Assembly (NCBI GenBank): GCA_902790135.1
Contig: CADAQM010000037.1
Location: 1-56,002, forward strand
DNA from: an uncultured Coriobacteriaceae bacterium
GTDB taxonomy: Bacteria; Actinomycetota; Coriobacteriia; Coriobacteriales; Atopobiaceae
Direction: 5' to 3'
Length of the DNA stretch: 56,002 bases
A model generated the notes under the pieces. It saw only the letters and a program-made list of their open reading frames with translations. It was not told where the DNA came from and ran no database searches. The position numbers and the translations under genes are program-made. This document shows positions 20,360 to 29,583 of the stretch, one piece after another; the stretch's first letter is position 1; each line of letters begins with the position of its first letter.

Positions 20360-20408
20360 AGTATAGCCCAGTGTCCGCCCCGCTGCCCAAAGGCAACAAG
20401 GCGGACAC
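20360..20408 (-). promoter_or_regulatory. leuS -10 region with upstream inverted repeat
   Basis: Minus-strand TATACT (20360-20365) is a plausible -10 for leuS. Immediately upstream lies a perfect 9-bp inverted repeat GTGTCCGCC (20371-20379) / GGCGGACAC (20400-20408) with a 20-nt centre, occupying the -35 area where no consensus hexamer is seen. It could be an operator shared with the divergent MFS gene. Confidence 0.4.
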
Positions 20409-20569
20409 GAGAATCTCGGGGCATATGCGCCTCTTCTGCGCGTCACGCGTGCCCATGCTGACCATCTGCCGATTGACGGATATAGGCACACGCCGCATGG
20501 CCGATGGGCCAAGGAGCGCGCATGCTACCATTGCTGCTTGTAAGTGTGCGTTTTGGAGGAGGGAACGCA

Positions 20570-21784
20570 ATGAATCTCAAGTACCTGAATGCCCGCTATG
20601 CGCTGGCAAACGTCGGCTTCATGCTGCTTGTGGCAGGCTCTCTGGGCTTTGCCTACAACTATCTGAGCCAGAGCGGCTTTGAGGCGGGCACCATCGGAAC
20701 CACCATGTCAATCGTCTCGCTCGCCGGCGTCTTCATCGGCCCGGCCGCAGGCGACATCGTCGACCGCTCGAAGAAGATCACCCAGAAGAGCTTCATCACC
20801 GGGGCCATGGCGGTCTGCGTCGTCATGTCCGCGCTGCTTCTGGCCGTCCCCTCGGGCTCCTTCCTCATCCTGCCGATCATCGTCATCGCATTTGCCGCCT
20901 CCACCGTCGGCATGCCGCTGCTCAACGGCATGGCCTTCATCTACGAGAAGGCCGGCGGGGTCATCAACTACGGCCTCTGCCGTGGCATCGGCTCTGCCGC
21001 CTACGCGGTCGGCTCCAACGTCGTGGGACGGCTCTGGGGCACGTTCGGGCGCAACACCCTGCCCATCTGGGTGATTCTCGGTGCGATTCTCACCGCCATT
21101 GCCATCAACCTGATGCCGGATGCGCCCAAGGAGCTCGCCAAGGAGGACCAGGGCGAGCAGCCTGCCGAACCGGCAGAGCAGATCTCGGTCCTGCAGTTCT
21201 TCGGCAAGTACCCCAAGACCGTCGTCGTCCTCCTGGCGCTGGTGCTCCTGTACTTCTGCCACAACGTCTTCAACACGTACCTCGGCGCCGTGCTGGGCAA
21301 CATCATGAAGGGCAGCAGCAACGAGGAGATCGCCGCGGTCCAGGGCAACGCCCTGTTCATCCAGGCTATGGTCGAGCTCCCCACCATGTTCGGGTTCGCC
21401 CTCATCCTCAAGAAGCTCACGGTCAACCAGGTGATGGCCATCTCATCGGTGTTCTACTCGATCAAGCACGTCGTCCTGCTCCTGGCGAGCAGCATCCCCA
21501 TGTTCTACGCCGGCATGATCCTGCAGATGCTCTCGTACGCCGCGCTGACCCCCGCAGTCGTGTACTACGCGAACCAGCAGGTCAACGAGGAGGACCGCAA
21601 CAAGGGTCAGGCCGTCTTCGGAACGTCCAACACCGTGGGCGGCCTTCTGGCGAGCTTCGTCGGCGGCTGGATCTTCCAGCTGCTCTCGGTCAAGACGGGC
21701 CTCGCCGTCGCCGTCGCGGCCTCCATCGTCGGCACCATCCTCATGGTCATCGGCACGATCGCCACGAAGGAGAAGAAAGCCTAG
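20570..21784 (+). CDS. Major facilitator superfamily permease
   Basis: Integral membrane transporter of 404 aa with about 12 hydrophobic segments. The first is ARYALANVGFMLLVAGSLGFAY and the last includes GLAVAVAASIVGTILMVIG. The TM2-3 loop reads GDIVDRSKKITQKSF, a variant of the MFS signature. A hydrophilic central loop (about 183-205) divides the halves, as is usual. The pattern with few charged residues in the helices and a YFCHNVFNTYLG segment is like the sugar/glycoside-cation symporter branch, but the substrate cannot be told from sequence alone. ATG at 20570 has GGAGGAGGG upstream; the ORF opens 22 codons earlier with no site. Monocistronic, closed by the hairpin at 21842-21874. Confidence 0.85.
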   Translation: MNLKYLNARYALANVGFMLLVAGSLGFAYNYLSQSGFEAGTIGTTMSIVSLAGVFIGPAAGDIVDRSKKITQKSFITGAMAVCVVMSALLLAVPSGSFLILPIIVIAFAASTVGMPLLNGMAFIYEKAGGVINYGLCRGIGSAAYAVGSNVVGRLWGTFGRNTLPIWVILGAILTAIAINLMPDAPKELAKEDQGEQPAEPAEQISVLQFFGKYPKTVVVLLALVLLYFCHNVFNTYLGAVLGNIMKGSSNEEIAAVQGNALFIQAMVELPTMFGFALILKKLTVNQVMAISSVFYSIKHVVLLLASSIPMFYAGMILQMLSYAALTPAVVYYANQQVNEEDRNKGQAVFGTSNTVGGLLASFVGGWIFQLLSVKTGLAVAVAASIVGTILMVIGTIATKEKKA

Positions 21785-21841
21785 TCCCCGCGAACGAGCA
21801 AAGCTTTGCGGTTTGGGGGTACTCCCCTATCCGCAAAAGAG

Positions 21842-21874
21842 AAGCGGCCTCCCGTCACTGGCGGGAGGCCGCTT
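21842..21874. terminator. Bidirectional terminator between MFS gene and guaB
   Basis: A 13-bp perfect stem AAGCGGCCTCCCG / CGGGAGGCCGCTT with a 7-nt loop lies between the convergent genes. The plus-strand tail is TTTC; the minus-strand tail is CTCTTTTGC, so it may serve both. Confidence 0.8.
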
Positions 21875-21905
21875 TCATGCGAGACGGAGGGACTGCCCCT
21901 TTTTC

Positions 21906-23423
21906 TTAGGCGCGGAAGTTGATGCCGTCGGGGTTGGAGTCCTTGAGCATGACGTCATGCGCGCCGCCCTCGACCAGCGAGGTGGCGGAGACAAGCGTCA
22001 GCTTGGCCTTGTCGCGCAGCTCGCGCAGGTCGAGCGCACCGCAGTTGCACATGGTGTGGATGACCTTGGTGAGCGAGCCCTGGACGTTCTCCTTGAGCGG
22101 GCCAGCGTAGGGCACGTAGGAGTCGACGCCCTCGACGAAGCTGAGGTTGGTCTTGCCGCCCAGGTCGTAGCGCTGCCAGTTGCGTGCGCGCGCGGAACCC
22201 TCGCCCCAGTACTCCTTGACGTAGGAGCCATTGATCGAGAGGCGACGGGTGGGGCTCTCGTCGAAGCGGGCGAAGTAGCGACCCAGCATGAGGAAGTCGG
22301 CGCCCATAGCCAGGGCGAGCGTCATGTGATAGTCGTACACGATGCCGCCGTCGGAGCAGACCGGCACGTAGACGCCCGTCTCCTCGAAGTAGCGGTCGCG
22401 CTCGGCGCAGACGTCGATCAGCGCGGAGGCCTGGCCACGGCCGATGCCCTTCTGCTCGCGCGTGATGCAGATCGAGCCACCGCCAATGCCCACCTTAACA
22501 AAGTCGGCACCGCAGTCGGCCAGGTAGCGGAAGCCCTCGGCATCGACCACGTTGCCGGCGCCCACCTTGACCGAGTCGCCATAGTTCTCGCGGATCCAGT
22601 CGATGGTGAGCTTCTGCCACTCGGAGTAGCCCTCCGAGGAGTCGATGCACAGCACGTCCGCGCCGGCCTCGAGGAGCTTGGGAACGCGCGTGGCATAGTC
22701 GCGCGTGTTGATGCCGGCGCCGACGACGTAGCGCTTGTGCTCGTCGAGCAGCTCGTGCGGGTTGGACTTGTGGGAGTCGTAGTCCTTGCGGAAGACGATG
22801 GCGACGAGGTGGTTGTCCGCGTCGACGATCGGCAGGGCGTTGAGCTTGTGCTCCCAGATGATGTCGTTGCAGTCGTGCAGGCTGGTCTCGTCGCTGGCGA
22901 CCACCAGGCGCTCGCGCGGGGTCATGAACTCCTCGACGCGGCGGTCCAGCGGGTCGCGGCTCGGACGCCAGTCGCGGCTAGTCACGATGCCGAGCAGGTG
23001 GCCATGGCTGGTGCCGTCGTCGGTGACCGGCATGGTGGAGTAGCCAGACTTCTCCTTGAGGTCCATGACCTGCTCGAGGGTCATGTCGGGCGTCAGGTTG
23101 ACCGCGGAGACGACGAAGCCGGCCTTGGTCGACTTGACCTCGCGAACCATGGCAGCCTCGTCCTCGGCGGTCTGCGAGCCGTAGATGAACGAGACGCCAC
23201 CCTCCTGGGCCAGTGCGATGGCCAGGCGCGTGCCGGAGACCGACTGCATGATGGCGGAGACCATGGGGATGTTGAGGGTGATGGGGCTTTGCTCGCCGCG
23301 CTTGAACTTGACCAGCGGGGTCTCAAGCGAGACGTTGGACGGGATGTTCTCTGCCGAGGAGTATCCGGGAACGAGCAGGTACTCGGAGAAAGTGTGTGAC
23401 TCCCCCTCAAAGAATGTTGCCAT
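21906..23423 (-). CDS. guaB: IMP dehydrogenase
   Basis: Oxidises IMP to XMP, the first committed step to GMP; 505 aa. The TIM barrel is interrupted by two CBS domains (about 105-225; [39 protein letters not shown]). The catalytic Cys lies in [13 protein letters not shown] (near 320), and [11 protein letters not shown] and CSDGGI precede and follow it. The flap has the Arg-Tyr pair in [11 protein letters not shown]. Several stretches differ from common bacterial IMPDH (for example [17 protein letters not shown] instead of GPGSICTTRIVAGVG-type), so this is a divergent branch. ATG with AAAGGGAGG upstream; its own promoter lies in the gap before the glycosyltransferase gene. Confidence 0.94.
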   Translation of the reverse strand: MATFFEGESHTFSEYLLVPGYSSAENIPSNVSLETPLVKFKRGEQSPITLNIPMVSAIMQSVSGTRLAIALAQEGGVSFIYGSQTAEDEAAMVREVKSTKAGFVVSAVNLTPDMTLEQVMDLKEKSGYSTMPVTDDGTSHGHLLGIVTSRDWRPSRDPLDRRVEEFMTPRERLVVASDETSLHDCNDIIWEHKLNALPIVDADNHLVAIVFRKDYDSHKSNPHELLDEHKRYVVGAGINTRDYATRVPKLLEAGADVLCIDSSEGYSEWQKLTIDWIRENYGDSVKVGAGNVVDAEGFRYLADCGADFVKVGIGGGSICITREQKGIGRGQASALIDVCAERDRYFEETGVYVPVCSDGGIVYDYHMTLALAMGADFLMLGRYFARFDESPTRRLSINGSYVKEYWGEGSARARNWQRYDLGGKTNLSFVEGVDSYVPYAGPLKENVQGSLTKVIHTMCNCGALDLRELRDKAKLTLVSATSLVEGGAHDVMLKDSNPDGINFRA

Positions 23424-23490
23424 GCAGTCCTCCCTTTGAGTTGTGACCGTTTGGCGATAAACGCCTACGCCTCACCGAATATTTTCAATG

Positions 23491-23496
23491 ATTGTA
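23491..23496 (-). promoter_or_regulatory. Putative extended -10 of guaB
   Basis: Minus-strand TACAAT preceded by TGC (TGCTACAAT), the same extended -10 seen before rnpB. No -35 match at standard spacing. The leader would be about 60 nt with no obvious riboswitch fold. Confidence 0.45.
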
Positions 23497-23579
23497 GCAA
23501 AAAGGCATTGTGGGAACGCCAAAGCATTCAGGTTCACGAGTCGCACAGAGCTTGCCTGGCACAGCGCATAACGCCGCGC

Positions 23580-24869
23580 CTAGTTGCCCGCCTCCATCAC
23601 GTCCTCGAAGCTGACCACGACGTCGTGCTTGGTGGGCACCCACTCGACCTTCTTGAAGAAGGCGACCACACCGATGGGCACGTAGGTGAGCATGAACAGC
23701 GGGAAGGTGAAGAGGTTGGAGATGATGCGCGAGCGCTTCGCGTGGATGTGCGAGCGCTCGACCACCGTTGTGAGCAGGCCCATGAAGAAGAACGTGATGT
23801 AGGCGCCGATGACGAGCATCACGAGCGAGCCGACCGCCATGGAGAGCTCGGACGCCGTGGCGATGAAGCCATGGCTGAGCGAACCGATAACCAGGTAGGC
23901 AAAGTTGACCGAGGCGGAAACCAGCGTGAGCAGGATTCCCGGCGCGATGGTCATGAGCATGTCGTAGGCGGCAAAGCGCCCCTGCACCACAGCCTTGACC
24001 AGGTCGGAGCCATAGCTGAAGAAGATTTGGTAGAAGCCCTTGGTCCAACGCATGCGCTGCACCCAGGACGCTTTGAACGTGACCGGCTGCTCATCGAAGA
24101 ACTCGGCAGGCGCGTAGCCGATCTGGATGTTGTGGATGCTGCAGAAGGTGGAGAACTGGATGTCCTCGGTCAGGGTGTGGAAGTCCCAGCCGTGCATGCC
24201 CTTGACGATCTTGGAGGAGACGAGCCAGCCGGAGCCAGAGATGGCGCAGCTGGTGCCGTTCATCATGCGCACGTTGTTGAGAAAGCGCGCCTCGCGCAGG
24301 TACCAGAGAGCCGAGCCCGCGCTGATCCAGCTGGAGTCGAAGTTCTTGGAGTTGCGGTAGCTGGTGCACACGAGGTAGCCGGCGTCGAAGGCGTCGTTCA
24401 TGATCTCGGTGTAGTCCGGCGACAGGACGTTGTCGGCATCCATGACGAAGAAGGCCTCGTAGATGTCGCCATACTCGTTGAGGATGCGGTCGAAGCCGTA
24501 GTCCATGACCCAGCTCTTGCCCTTGCGCGCGAGGTCGTTGCGCTCGTAGACGATGGCGCCTGCATCACGCGCGCGATCGGCTGTCTTGTCTGTGCAGGCG
24601 TCGGCGACCACAAAGCAGTCGATGAGCTCGGCCGGGTAGTTCTGCTCGAGGATCGAACGGACCAGGTTGCCGATGACCGCCTCCTCGTTGTGCGCCGCGA
24701 TGAAGTAGGCGTAGCGATGGCGCACCTTTGCCTTGGGCAGCTGGATGTTGCCCCTCACCAGGCTGATGAGGATGTAGACCATCTGGTAGAAGTAGGCGAT
24801 GCCAAAGAGCGTCCCCACGAGGTTGTTGAAGGCCACTATGGGCGATGCGCCCAGAAGGCTGAACTCCAT
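23580..24869 (-). CDS. Membrane glycosyltransferase family 2 (processive-type)
   Basis: 429-aa membrane protein. One N-terminal helix (about 14-37) is followed by a GT2 catalytic domain and three or more C-terminal helices (about 300-390). Family motifs are YAYFIAAHNEE, the DxD in FFVMDADNVL (near 143), the catalytic-base region HTLTEDIQFS (near 233) and Q-x-x-R-W in VQRMRWTKG (near 272). These are shared with cellulose/hyaluronan/poly-GlcNAc-type synthases, but the protein is short and no PilZ domain or partner polysaccharide gene is nearby, so the product is unknown. It begins 3 nt after the rluD-family stop and is probably the last gene of the T-box controlled ileS operon. Confidence 0.88.
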   Translation of the reverse strand: MEFSLLGASPIVAFNNLVGTLFGIAYFYQMVYILISLVRGNIQLPKAKVRHRYAYFIAAHNEEAVIGNLVRSILEQNYPAELIDCFVVADACTDKTADRARDAGAIVYERNDLARKGKSWVMDYGFDRILNEYGDIYEAFFVMDADNVLSPDYTEIMNDAFDAGYLVCTSYRNSKNFDSSWISAGSALWYLREARFLNNVRMMNGTSCAISGSGWLVSSKIVKGMHGWDFHTLTEDIQFSTFCSIHNIQIGYAPAEFFDEQPVTFKASWVQRMRWTKGFYQIFFSYGSDLVKAVVQGRFAAYDMLMTIAPGILLTLVSASVNFAYLVIGSLSHGFIATASELSMAVGSLVMLVIGAYITFFFMGLLTTVVERSHIHAKRSRIISNLFTFPLFMLTYVPIGVVAFFKKVEWVPTKHDVVVSFEDVMEAGN

Positions 24870-24872
24870 ACG

Positions 24873-25928
24873 TCACTTCCCTAGAAGCTGCGGGCAGATG
24901 CGCTCCCCCGCATCCGTGCGGCCCATGGAGGCCGACTCGATGCCTTCCAGTATACCGACCAGGTCCTCCGGGAGCGTGTCTTTACACGATATGCGCTCGC
25001 CCGTCACGGGATGGTCAAAGCTCACGCGCCACGAGTGGAGGAACTGGCGGCGCAGGCCGCGGTTTGCCCGGTCGTCTCCGCGACCATAGAGCGGATCACC
25101 CACGCAGGCATGGTTGATGTGGCGCATGTGCACCCTGATCTGGTGGGTGCGGCCTGTGTACAGATGGCATTCGACCAGCGTGTAGCCGTTATCGAAGCGA
25201 CCTGCCTCAAAGCGCTCGAGCACGCGGAAGGTCGTGATGGCCTCGCGGGCGAGCGGGTCGTCGGAGACCGTCATGCGAATCCGGTCGCGCTTGCTTCTCG
25301 CTATGCCCGTGGTGATGGTGCCCTCGTCTGCGGCCACGTAGCCATGCACGAGGGTGATGTAGCGGCGGTCGAGCGTACGCAGGCGGATGAGGTCCTGCAG
25401 TGCGCGCTGCGTGTTATCGTCCTTGGCGGCAAGCATGAGGCCCGTGGTGTCCATGTCGAGACGATGGACGATGCCAGGCCTGTCCTCGCCCTGGAGCATC
25501 CCCAGATGGGCGGCGCCACAGTGCGCGACCAGCGCGTTTGCCAGCGTGTCGTCAACATGCCCGGGGCTTGGATGGCACACGAGCCCCGCCTGCTTGGAGA
25601 GCACAATGAGGTACTCGTCCTCGTAGCGGATGTCCAGGGGAATGTCCGGGTTGGGGGCAAGGACGCCAGCCGGCGCCGGCGGCTCGGGCAGGATCGCCTG
25701 AATGCGGTCGCCCAGCATGACGCGCTCGGACTTGCTCGTCGCGAGCGTAGCGTTGATGCTCACCGCACCACTCTCGACGAGCTTGGCGCAGGCAGAGCGC
25801 GAGGGCATGTCCTCACCGCTTGCCAGGAAGGCGTCCAGGCGCATGCCGTCGCCTTCCGGGCTGACGAGCAGGTCGACCGTGCGGCCGGGACGGTCAAGGG
25901 CAATGTCGGGCACCTCGGTGTCCGTCAT
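24873..25928 (-). CDS. rluD: RluA/RluD-family pseudouridine synthase
   Basis: Makes pseudouridine in 23S rRNA (RluD-like); 351 aa. N-terminal S4 RNA-binding domain (about 25-85; RLDAFLASGEDMPSRSACAKLVESG). The catalytic domain contains GIVHRLDMDTTGLMLAAK with the nucleophilic Asp near 156, YITLVHGYVAADEGTI and GRTHQIRVHMRHI. I start at ATG 25928, one nt after the lspA stop, with GGGGAG at correct spacing; the four-codon longer ATG at 25940 would overlap lspA and has its G-run adjacent. Exact target position in rRNA cannot be read from sequence. Confidence 0.93.
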   Translation of the reverse strand: MTDTEVPDIALDRPGRTVDLLVSPEGDGMRLDAFLASGEDMPSRSACAKLVESGAVSINATLATSKSERVMLGDRIQAILPEPPAPAGVLAPNPDIPLDIRYEDEYLIVLSKQAGLVCHPSPGHVDDTLANALVAHCGAAHLGMLQGEDRPGIVHRLDMDTTGLMLAAKDDNTQRALQDLIRLRTLDRRYITLVHGYVAADEGTITTGIARSKRDRIRMTVSDDPLAREAITTFRVLERFEAGRFDNGYTLVECHLYTGRTHQIRVHMRHINHACVGDPLYGRGDDRANRGLRRQFLHSWRVSFDHPVTGERISCKDTLPEDLVGILEGIESASMGRTDAGERICPQLLGK

Positions 25929-25929
25929 G

Positions 25930-26448
25930 CTACTCCCCATCCCCTGCCTGCTCGTCGCGACCCTGCGCTGCCTCCCAGCGCAGGTAGAGCAGCAGGCTCA
26001 CCGCCACGCCGCAGGTGACGAAGATGTCAGCCACGTTGAAGACCGGGAAGTCGATGAAGGCGGTGGCCAGAAAGTCGGTCACCGAGCCCCAGGCTAACCT
26101 ATCGATCATGTTGCCCATGCCGCCGCCCGCAACGCATCCCAGCGATAGGACCAGCGGCATGGGAAGATCATTGAGCCAGACCATGCCCAAAGCCACGCAG
26201 AAGGCGACGGCGGCACAGATCACGAAGATCCAAGAGCCGCCCTCGCCAATGCTGAAGGCTGCACCGGTGTTCTCGATCCGAGCGAGGTCGAGCACACCGG
26301 GGATGAGCGGACGATGCGGGGAGTCCAGGGGCATGAGGTGACGGACGGCCACCTTGGACGCCTGGTCGAGGAGCACCACCGTGATGGCAGTCAGCCAGAA
26401 GGCGATGATCCCCATTCCCTTGTGTGAGAGTTCCTCGCGCGCCCGCAC
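25930..26448 (-). CDS. lspA: Lipoprotein signal peptidase (signal peptidase II)
   Basis: Aspartic membrane protease that cleaves prolipoproteins; 172 aa, four transmembrane segments. Signature residues are DQASKVAVRHLM, IENTGAAFSIGEGG, the first catalytic Asp in GNMIDRLAWGSVTDFL and the second in PVFNVADIFVTCG. GTG start at 26448 with AGGAG six nt upstream, 3 nt after the ileS stop. The ileS-lspA-rluD order is common. The DUF3160 Tat-lipoprotein in this window is a likely substrate. Confidence 0.95.
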   Translation of the reverse strand: MRAREELSHKGMGIIAFWLTAITVVLLDQASKVAVRHLMPLDSPHRPLIPGVLDLARIENTGAAFSIGEGGSWIFVICAAVAFCVALGMVWLNDLPMPLVLSLGCVAGGGMGNMIDRLAWGSVTDFLATAFIDFPVFNVADIFVTCGVAVSLLLYLRWEAAQGRDEQAGDGE

Positions 26449-26451
26449 GTC

Positions 26452-29277
26452 CTACTCCTGTGCCTCGAGGTCGGTCATGACATCGTGGCAACGATGGCAG
26501 AGGCCATCCTCGCCCAGCTCGCGCCAGTTCCAGCAGCGCGGGCACTTCTCGCCATGGGCAGCCTCGACGACGACGGAGAGCTCGTCGCCCGAGACGACGT
26601 CCACCTCGGAGCAGACGAAGACCTCGGCCAGGGCCACGCCGTCGACACCGGCAGCCTCGAAGTCAGCAAGGGTCTCGGCGGGCAGGGTCACGATGGCGCG
26701 TGCGGCCTGGGCGGTCTTCTCGGTGACCACGCCGGCGGCCTGGGCGTCCTCGTAGGCCTTGGTGAAGGCCGCGCGGACCTCGTCGAGCGCCTCGTAGGCA
26801 CCCAGCAGCGGCTCGTACTCGTCGGCAGCGAGCGGTGCCTGGTACCAGTCGAGCAGCGCGGCGAACTCCTGACCGTCACGCAGCGCCTCGGGCATGAAGT
26901 CCATGGCCTCGTCGCAGGTGTAGGCCAGAATCGGCTGCAGGTCATGCACGAGCATCGAGAGGATCTGAGCCCACACGGTCTGGGCGCTCCTGCGCTCGAG
27001 GGAGTCGGCGCCACCGCAGTAGGTGCGGTCCTTGGTGGCGTTGAGGTAGGCATTGGAGAGCTCGGTCACCACGTAGTCGTACACGGTGCGGTAGACCACG
27101 TTGAAGTTGTAGCTCGCGTAGGCGGCAGAGACCTGGTCGTGCACCTGGCAGAGACGCGCCAGCGCCAGACGGTCGTAAGGCAGAAGCTCGTCCACCGGCA
27201 CCGACTGGGTGGCGGGGTCAAACTGCTCCTCGAGCTCGCCGAGCAGGAAGCGGATGGTGTTGCGGATCTTGCGATACGCGTCGCCAACCTGGTTGAGGAT
27301 CTTGTCGTCGCAGGGCACGTCGTTGGACGTGTCGACCGAGGAGACCCACAGGCGCAGGATGTCAGCGCCGCGCTTGTCGCACTCGGCGTTGGGGTCGATG
27401 ACGTTGCCCAGGCTCTTGGACATCTTGCGGCCCTGGCCGTCGAGGGTGAAGCCCTGGGAGATGACCGCCTTGTAGGGAGCCACGCCGTAGGCGCCGACGG
27501 AGGTCATGAGTGCGCTCATGAACCAGCCACGATGCTGGTCGGAGCCCTCGAGGTAGACGTCGGCCGGGAAGGCGAGGTAGTCGCGGTGGCGGCAGACGGC
27601 GGTATGGGAGACGCCGGAGTCCCACCACACGTCGAGGATGTCACGGTCGGGCTTGAGGTTGTGGCCGCCGCACTTGGGGCAGGTGCAGGCATCGCCCAGG
27701 TAGCTGGCCGGGTCGTCGGTGAACCAGTGGTCGGAGCCCTGCTCGCGGAAGAGCTTGATGACGGCGTCAAGGGTGTCGTCGTTCATGACGGACTCGCCGC
27801 AGTCCTGGCAGGTGAAGGCCGGAATGGGCACGCCCCAGTTGCGCTGGCGGGAGATGCACCAGTCGGGACGGCCCTCGACCATGCTGCCGATGCGGTTGAC
27901 GCTGTGCGAGGGATAGAAGTCGACCTTCTTGAGCTCGGAGAGGGCCTTGCCACGCAGGCCGGTCACGTCCATGGAGACGAACCACTGGCTGGTGGCACGG
28001 AAGATAACCGGGTTCTTGCAGCGCCAGCAGTGCGGGTAGCTGTGGTTGATGTCCTCGTGCATGATGAGCACGCCACGGTCCTCGAGCCACTTGATGATGA
28101 CGGGGTTGGCCTCGTTGACCTCCATGCCGGAGAAGGGACCGCCGGTGCCCATATCCTCGCCCACAAAGAAGCGGCCGTCGTCGTCGACGGGCATGACCAC
28201 GGGCACACCAAACTGCACGCCGGCCAGGTAGTCGTCGACACCGTGGCCAGGAGCGGAGTGGACGATGCCGGTACCGTCCTCGAGCGTGACGTAGTCGGCG
28301 TAGATGAACACGCCCTCCTCGCCCTTGTCGGCAAAGATGGGCTGCTTGTAGCGGTTGCCGGCAAGCTCGGTGCCGGTGGCATGCCAGGTCTCGCCGTCGG
28401 CGCCGCACACGAGCGCGGCGTCCTCCCAGCCGAACTTGGCGGAGCAGCGCTCCCAGAGGCTCTCGCCGAAGATGTAGGCGAGCCCCTCATGCTCGACGGC
28501 CACGTAGGTTGCCTCGGGATGCAGGATGACGGCGTCGTCGGCAGGCAGGGTCCAGGGCGTGGTGGTCCAGATGGCCACGTTGAGCCTGCCCTCCCAGGCC
28601 TCGAGGCCGGCCGGGACGGTGGTCATCTCGAAGCGGACGAAGATGGCCGGCGAGACCTCGTCGCCGTACTCGATCTCGGCCTCGGCGAGGGCGGTGTGGC
28701 AGTGGCTGCACCAGTGCACCGGCTTGCGGCCGCGGTAGATGGCGCCGGAGTCGAAGATGGCCTTGAAGATCTCGATGTCGGTGGCATCGTAGTCGTTGGT
28801 GTAGGTGAGGTAGGGGTTGTCCCACTCGCCGAGCACGCCCAGGCGCTTGAAGCCCTGGCGCTGCGTGTCGACCTGCTCGACGGCCATCTTGCGGCACAGC
28901 TCGCGGATCGTGGCGGTGGGCAGCTGGCGGAACTTCTCGCCGCCGACCATGTTCTCGACCTTGTTCTCAATCGGTAGGCCGTGGCAGTCCCAACCGGGAA
29001 CGTAGGGAACCTCGCGGCCCTGCATGATCCAGTAGCGGTTGATGATGTCCTTGGAGATCTTGTTCTGCGCGTGACCCAGGTGGATGGGGCCGTTGGCATA
29101 CGGAGGGCCGTCATGCAGCACGAAGCGCTCGTGACCGGCGTTCTTCTTGAGGGCCAGCTGGTAGACGCCGGCCTCCTCCCATGCGGCAAGACGCTTGGGC
29201 TCGTTCTGCGTGAGGTTGCCACGCATGGGGAACCCGGTCTTGGGCAGGTTCGTACTCTGCTTGTACTTGTTTGCCAC
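26452..29277 (-). CDS. ileS: Isoleucyl-tRNA synthetase
   Basis: Class Ia synthetase for tRNA-Ile; 941 aa. HIGH-type motif PIHLGHAQNK near 66 and KMSKS motif GRKMSKSLGN near 617; the editing domain has VAIWTTTPWTLPAD and GTGIVHSAPGHG. The C-terminal zinc finger is CPRCWNWRELGEDGLCHRC (about 905-925), so it is the bacterial-type IleRS with a 3' zinc ribbon. I use the GTG at 29277 (VANKYKQSTNLPKTGFPMRG), preceded by AAAGGA; the open frame upstream runs into the T-box leader and is not coding. First gene of the operon with lspA, rluD and the glycosyltransferase. Confidence 0.97.
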   Translation of the reverse strand: MANKYKQSTNLPKTGFPMRGNLTQNEPKRLAAWEEAGVYQLALKKNAGHERFVLHDGPPYANGPIHLGHAQNKISKDIINRYWIMQGREVPYVPGWDCHGLPIENKVENMVGGEKFRQLPTATIRELCRKMAVEQVDTQRQGFKRLGVLGEWDNPYLTYTNDYDATDIEIFKAIFDSGAIYRGRKPVHWCSHCHTALAEAEIEYGDEVSPAIFVRFEMTTVPAGLEAWEGRLNVAIWTTTPWTLPADDAVILHPEATYVAVEHEGLAYIFGESLWERCSAKFGWEDAALVCGADGETWHATGTELAGNRYKQPIFADKGEEGVFIYADYVTLEDGTGIVHSAPGHGVDDYLAGVQFGVPVVMPVDDDGRFFVGEDMGTGGPFSGMEVNEANPVIIKWLEDRGVLIMHEDINHSYPHCWRCKNPVIFRATSQWFVSMDVTGLRGKALSELKKVDFYPSHSVNRIGSMVEGRPDWCISRQRNWGVPIPAFTCQDCGESVMNDDTLDAVIKLFREQGSDHWFTDDPASYLGDACTCPKCGGHNLKPDRDILDVWWDSGVSHTAVCRHRDYLAFPADVYLEGSDQHRGWFMSALMTSVGAYGVAPYKAVISQGFTLDGQGRKMSKSLGNVIDPNAECDKRGADILRLWVSSVDTSNDVPCDDKILNQVGDAYRKIRNTIRFLLGELEEQFDPATQSVPVDELLPYDRLALARLCQVHDQVSAAYASYNFNVVYRTVYDYVVTELSNAYLNATKDRTYCGGADSLERRSAQTVWAQILSMLVHDLQPILAYTCDEAMDFMPEALRDGQEFAALLDWYQAPLAADEYEPLLGAYEALDEVRAAFTKAYEDAQAAGVVTEKTAQAARAIVTLPAETLADFEAAGVDGVALAEVFVCSEVDVVSGDELSVVVEAAHGEKCPRCWNWRELGEDGLCHRCHDVMTDLEAQE

Positions 29278-29291
29278 CTTACGTTCCTTTC

Positions 29292-29571
29292 GCCTTTTGG
29301 GCACAAAAATGCGCCCCGTCCCTCTGCTGGGACGAAGCGCAGACATGCGTGACGCATGGATTGCTTCGCTTGAACCACCCAGCGTGCGGAGACCCGCAGT
29401 ACTCGGCTGGCCTGTGTCGGCGGCCACTCCGGCAACGTCTACTTGCGCACCAGGCGCTTTGGGGCTGCAGCTCGGGGGTGATACCCTCTGGGATGCGGTC
29501 GTGGGCTCTCAGCTCCCCCACTCTCTGTTGGCCGCATTGGTCCAAAGGACGCGTCCCCGTCATAGCTCTGG
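29292..29571 (-). promoter_or_regulatory. T-box riboswitch (tRNA-Ile) controlling ileS
   Basis: The minus-strand leader folds as a transcriptional T-box. The specifier ATC (29480-29482) sits in GGGTATCACCCC of stem I. Stem III is TGCGG-GTCT-CCGCA (29385-29398). The T-box motif is TGGGTGGTTCAAGCG (29367-29381), with TGGT (29374-29377) complementary to the tRNA ACCA end. Antiterminator arms are CTGGG/CCCAG (29378-29382 with 29327-29331) and CGAAGC/GCTTCG (29363-29368 with 29333-29338). The competing terminator is a 12-bp stem (29311-29340) followed by ATTTTT. Uncharged tRNA-Ile should stabilise the antiterminator and raise expression. Confidence 0.92.
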
Positions 29572-29577
29572 CGACTC

Positions 29578-29583
29578 ATAGTA
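29578..29583 (-). promoter_or_regulatory. Putative -10 for the ileS T-box transcript
   Basis: Minus-strand TACTAT lies about 7 nt before the leader start. No clear -35 is seen. The remaining interval 29584-29812, upstream of the FBPase gene, shows no gene, no strong promoter and only a small CAGCA-N5-TGCTG inverted repeat near 29752. Confidence 0.35.

Noticed and set aside
20292..20569. T-box or leader-peptide control of leuS
   Set aside because: No TGG-N-ACC-type box, specifier hairpin or terminator/antiterminator pair is visible; the leader after the -10 is too short.
26485..28977. 830-codon plus-strand frame opposite ileS
   Set aside because: Antisense shadow of ileS; no ribosome-binding site or recognisable domain.
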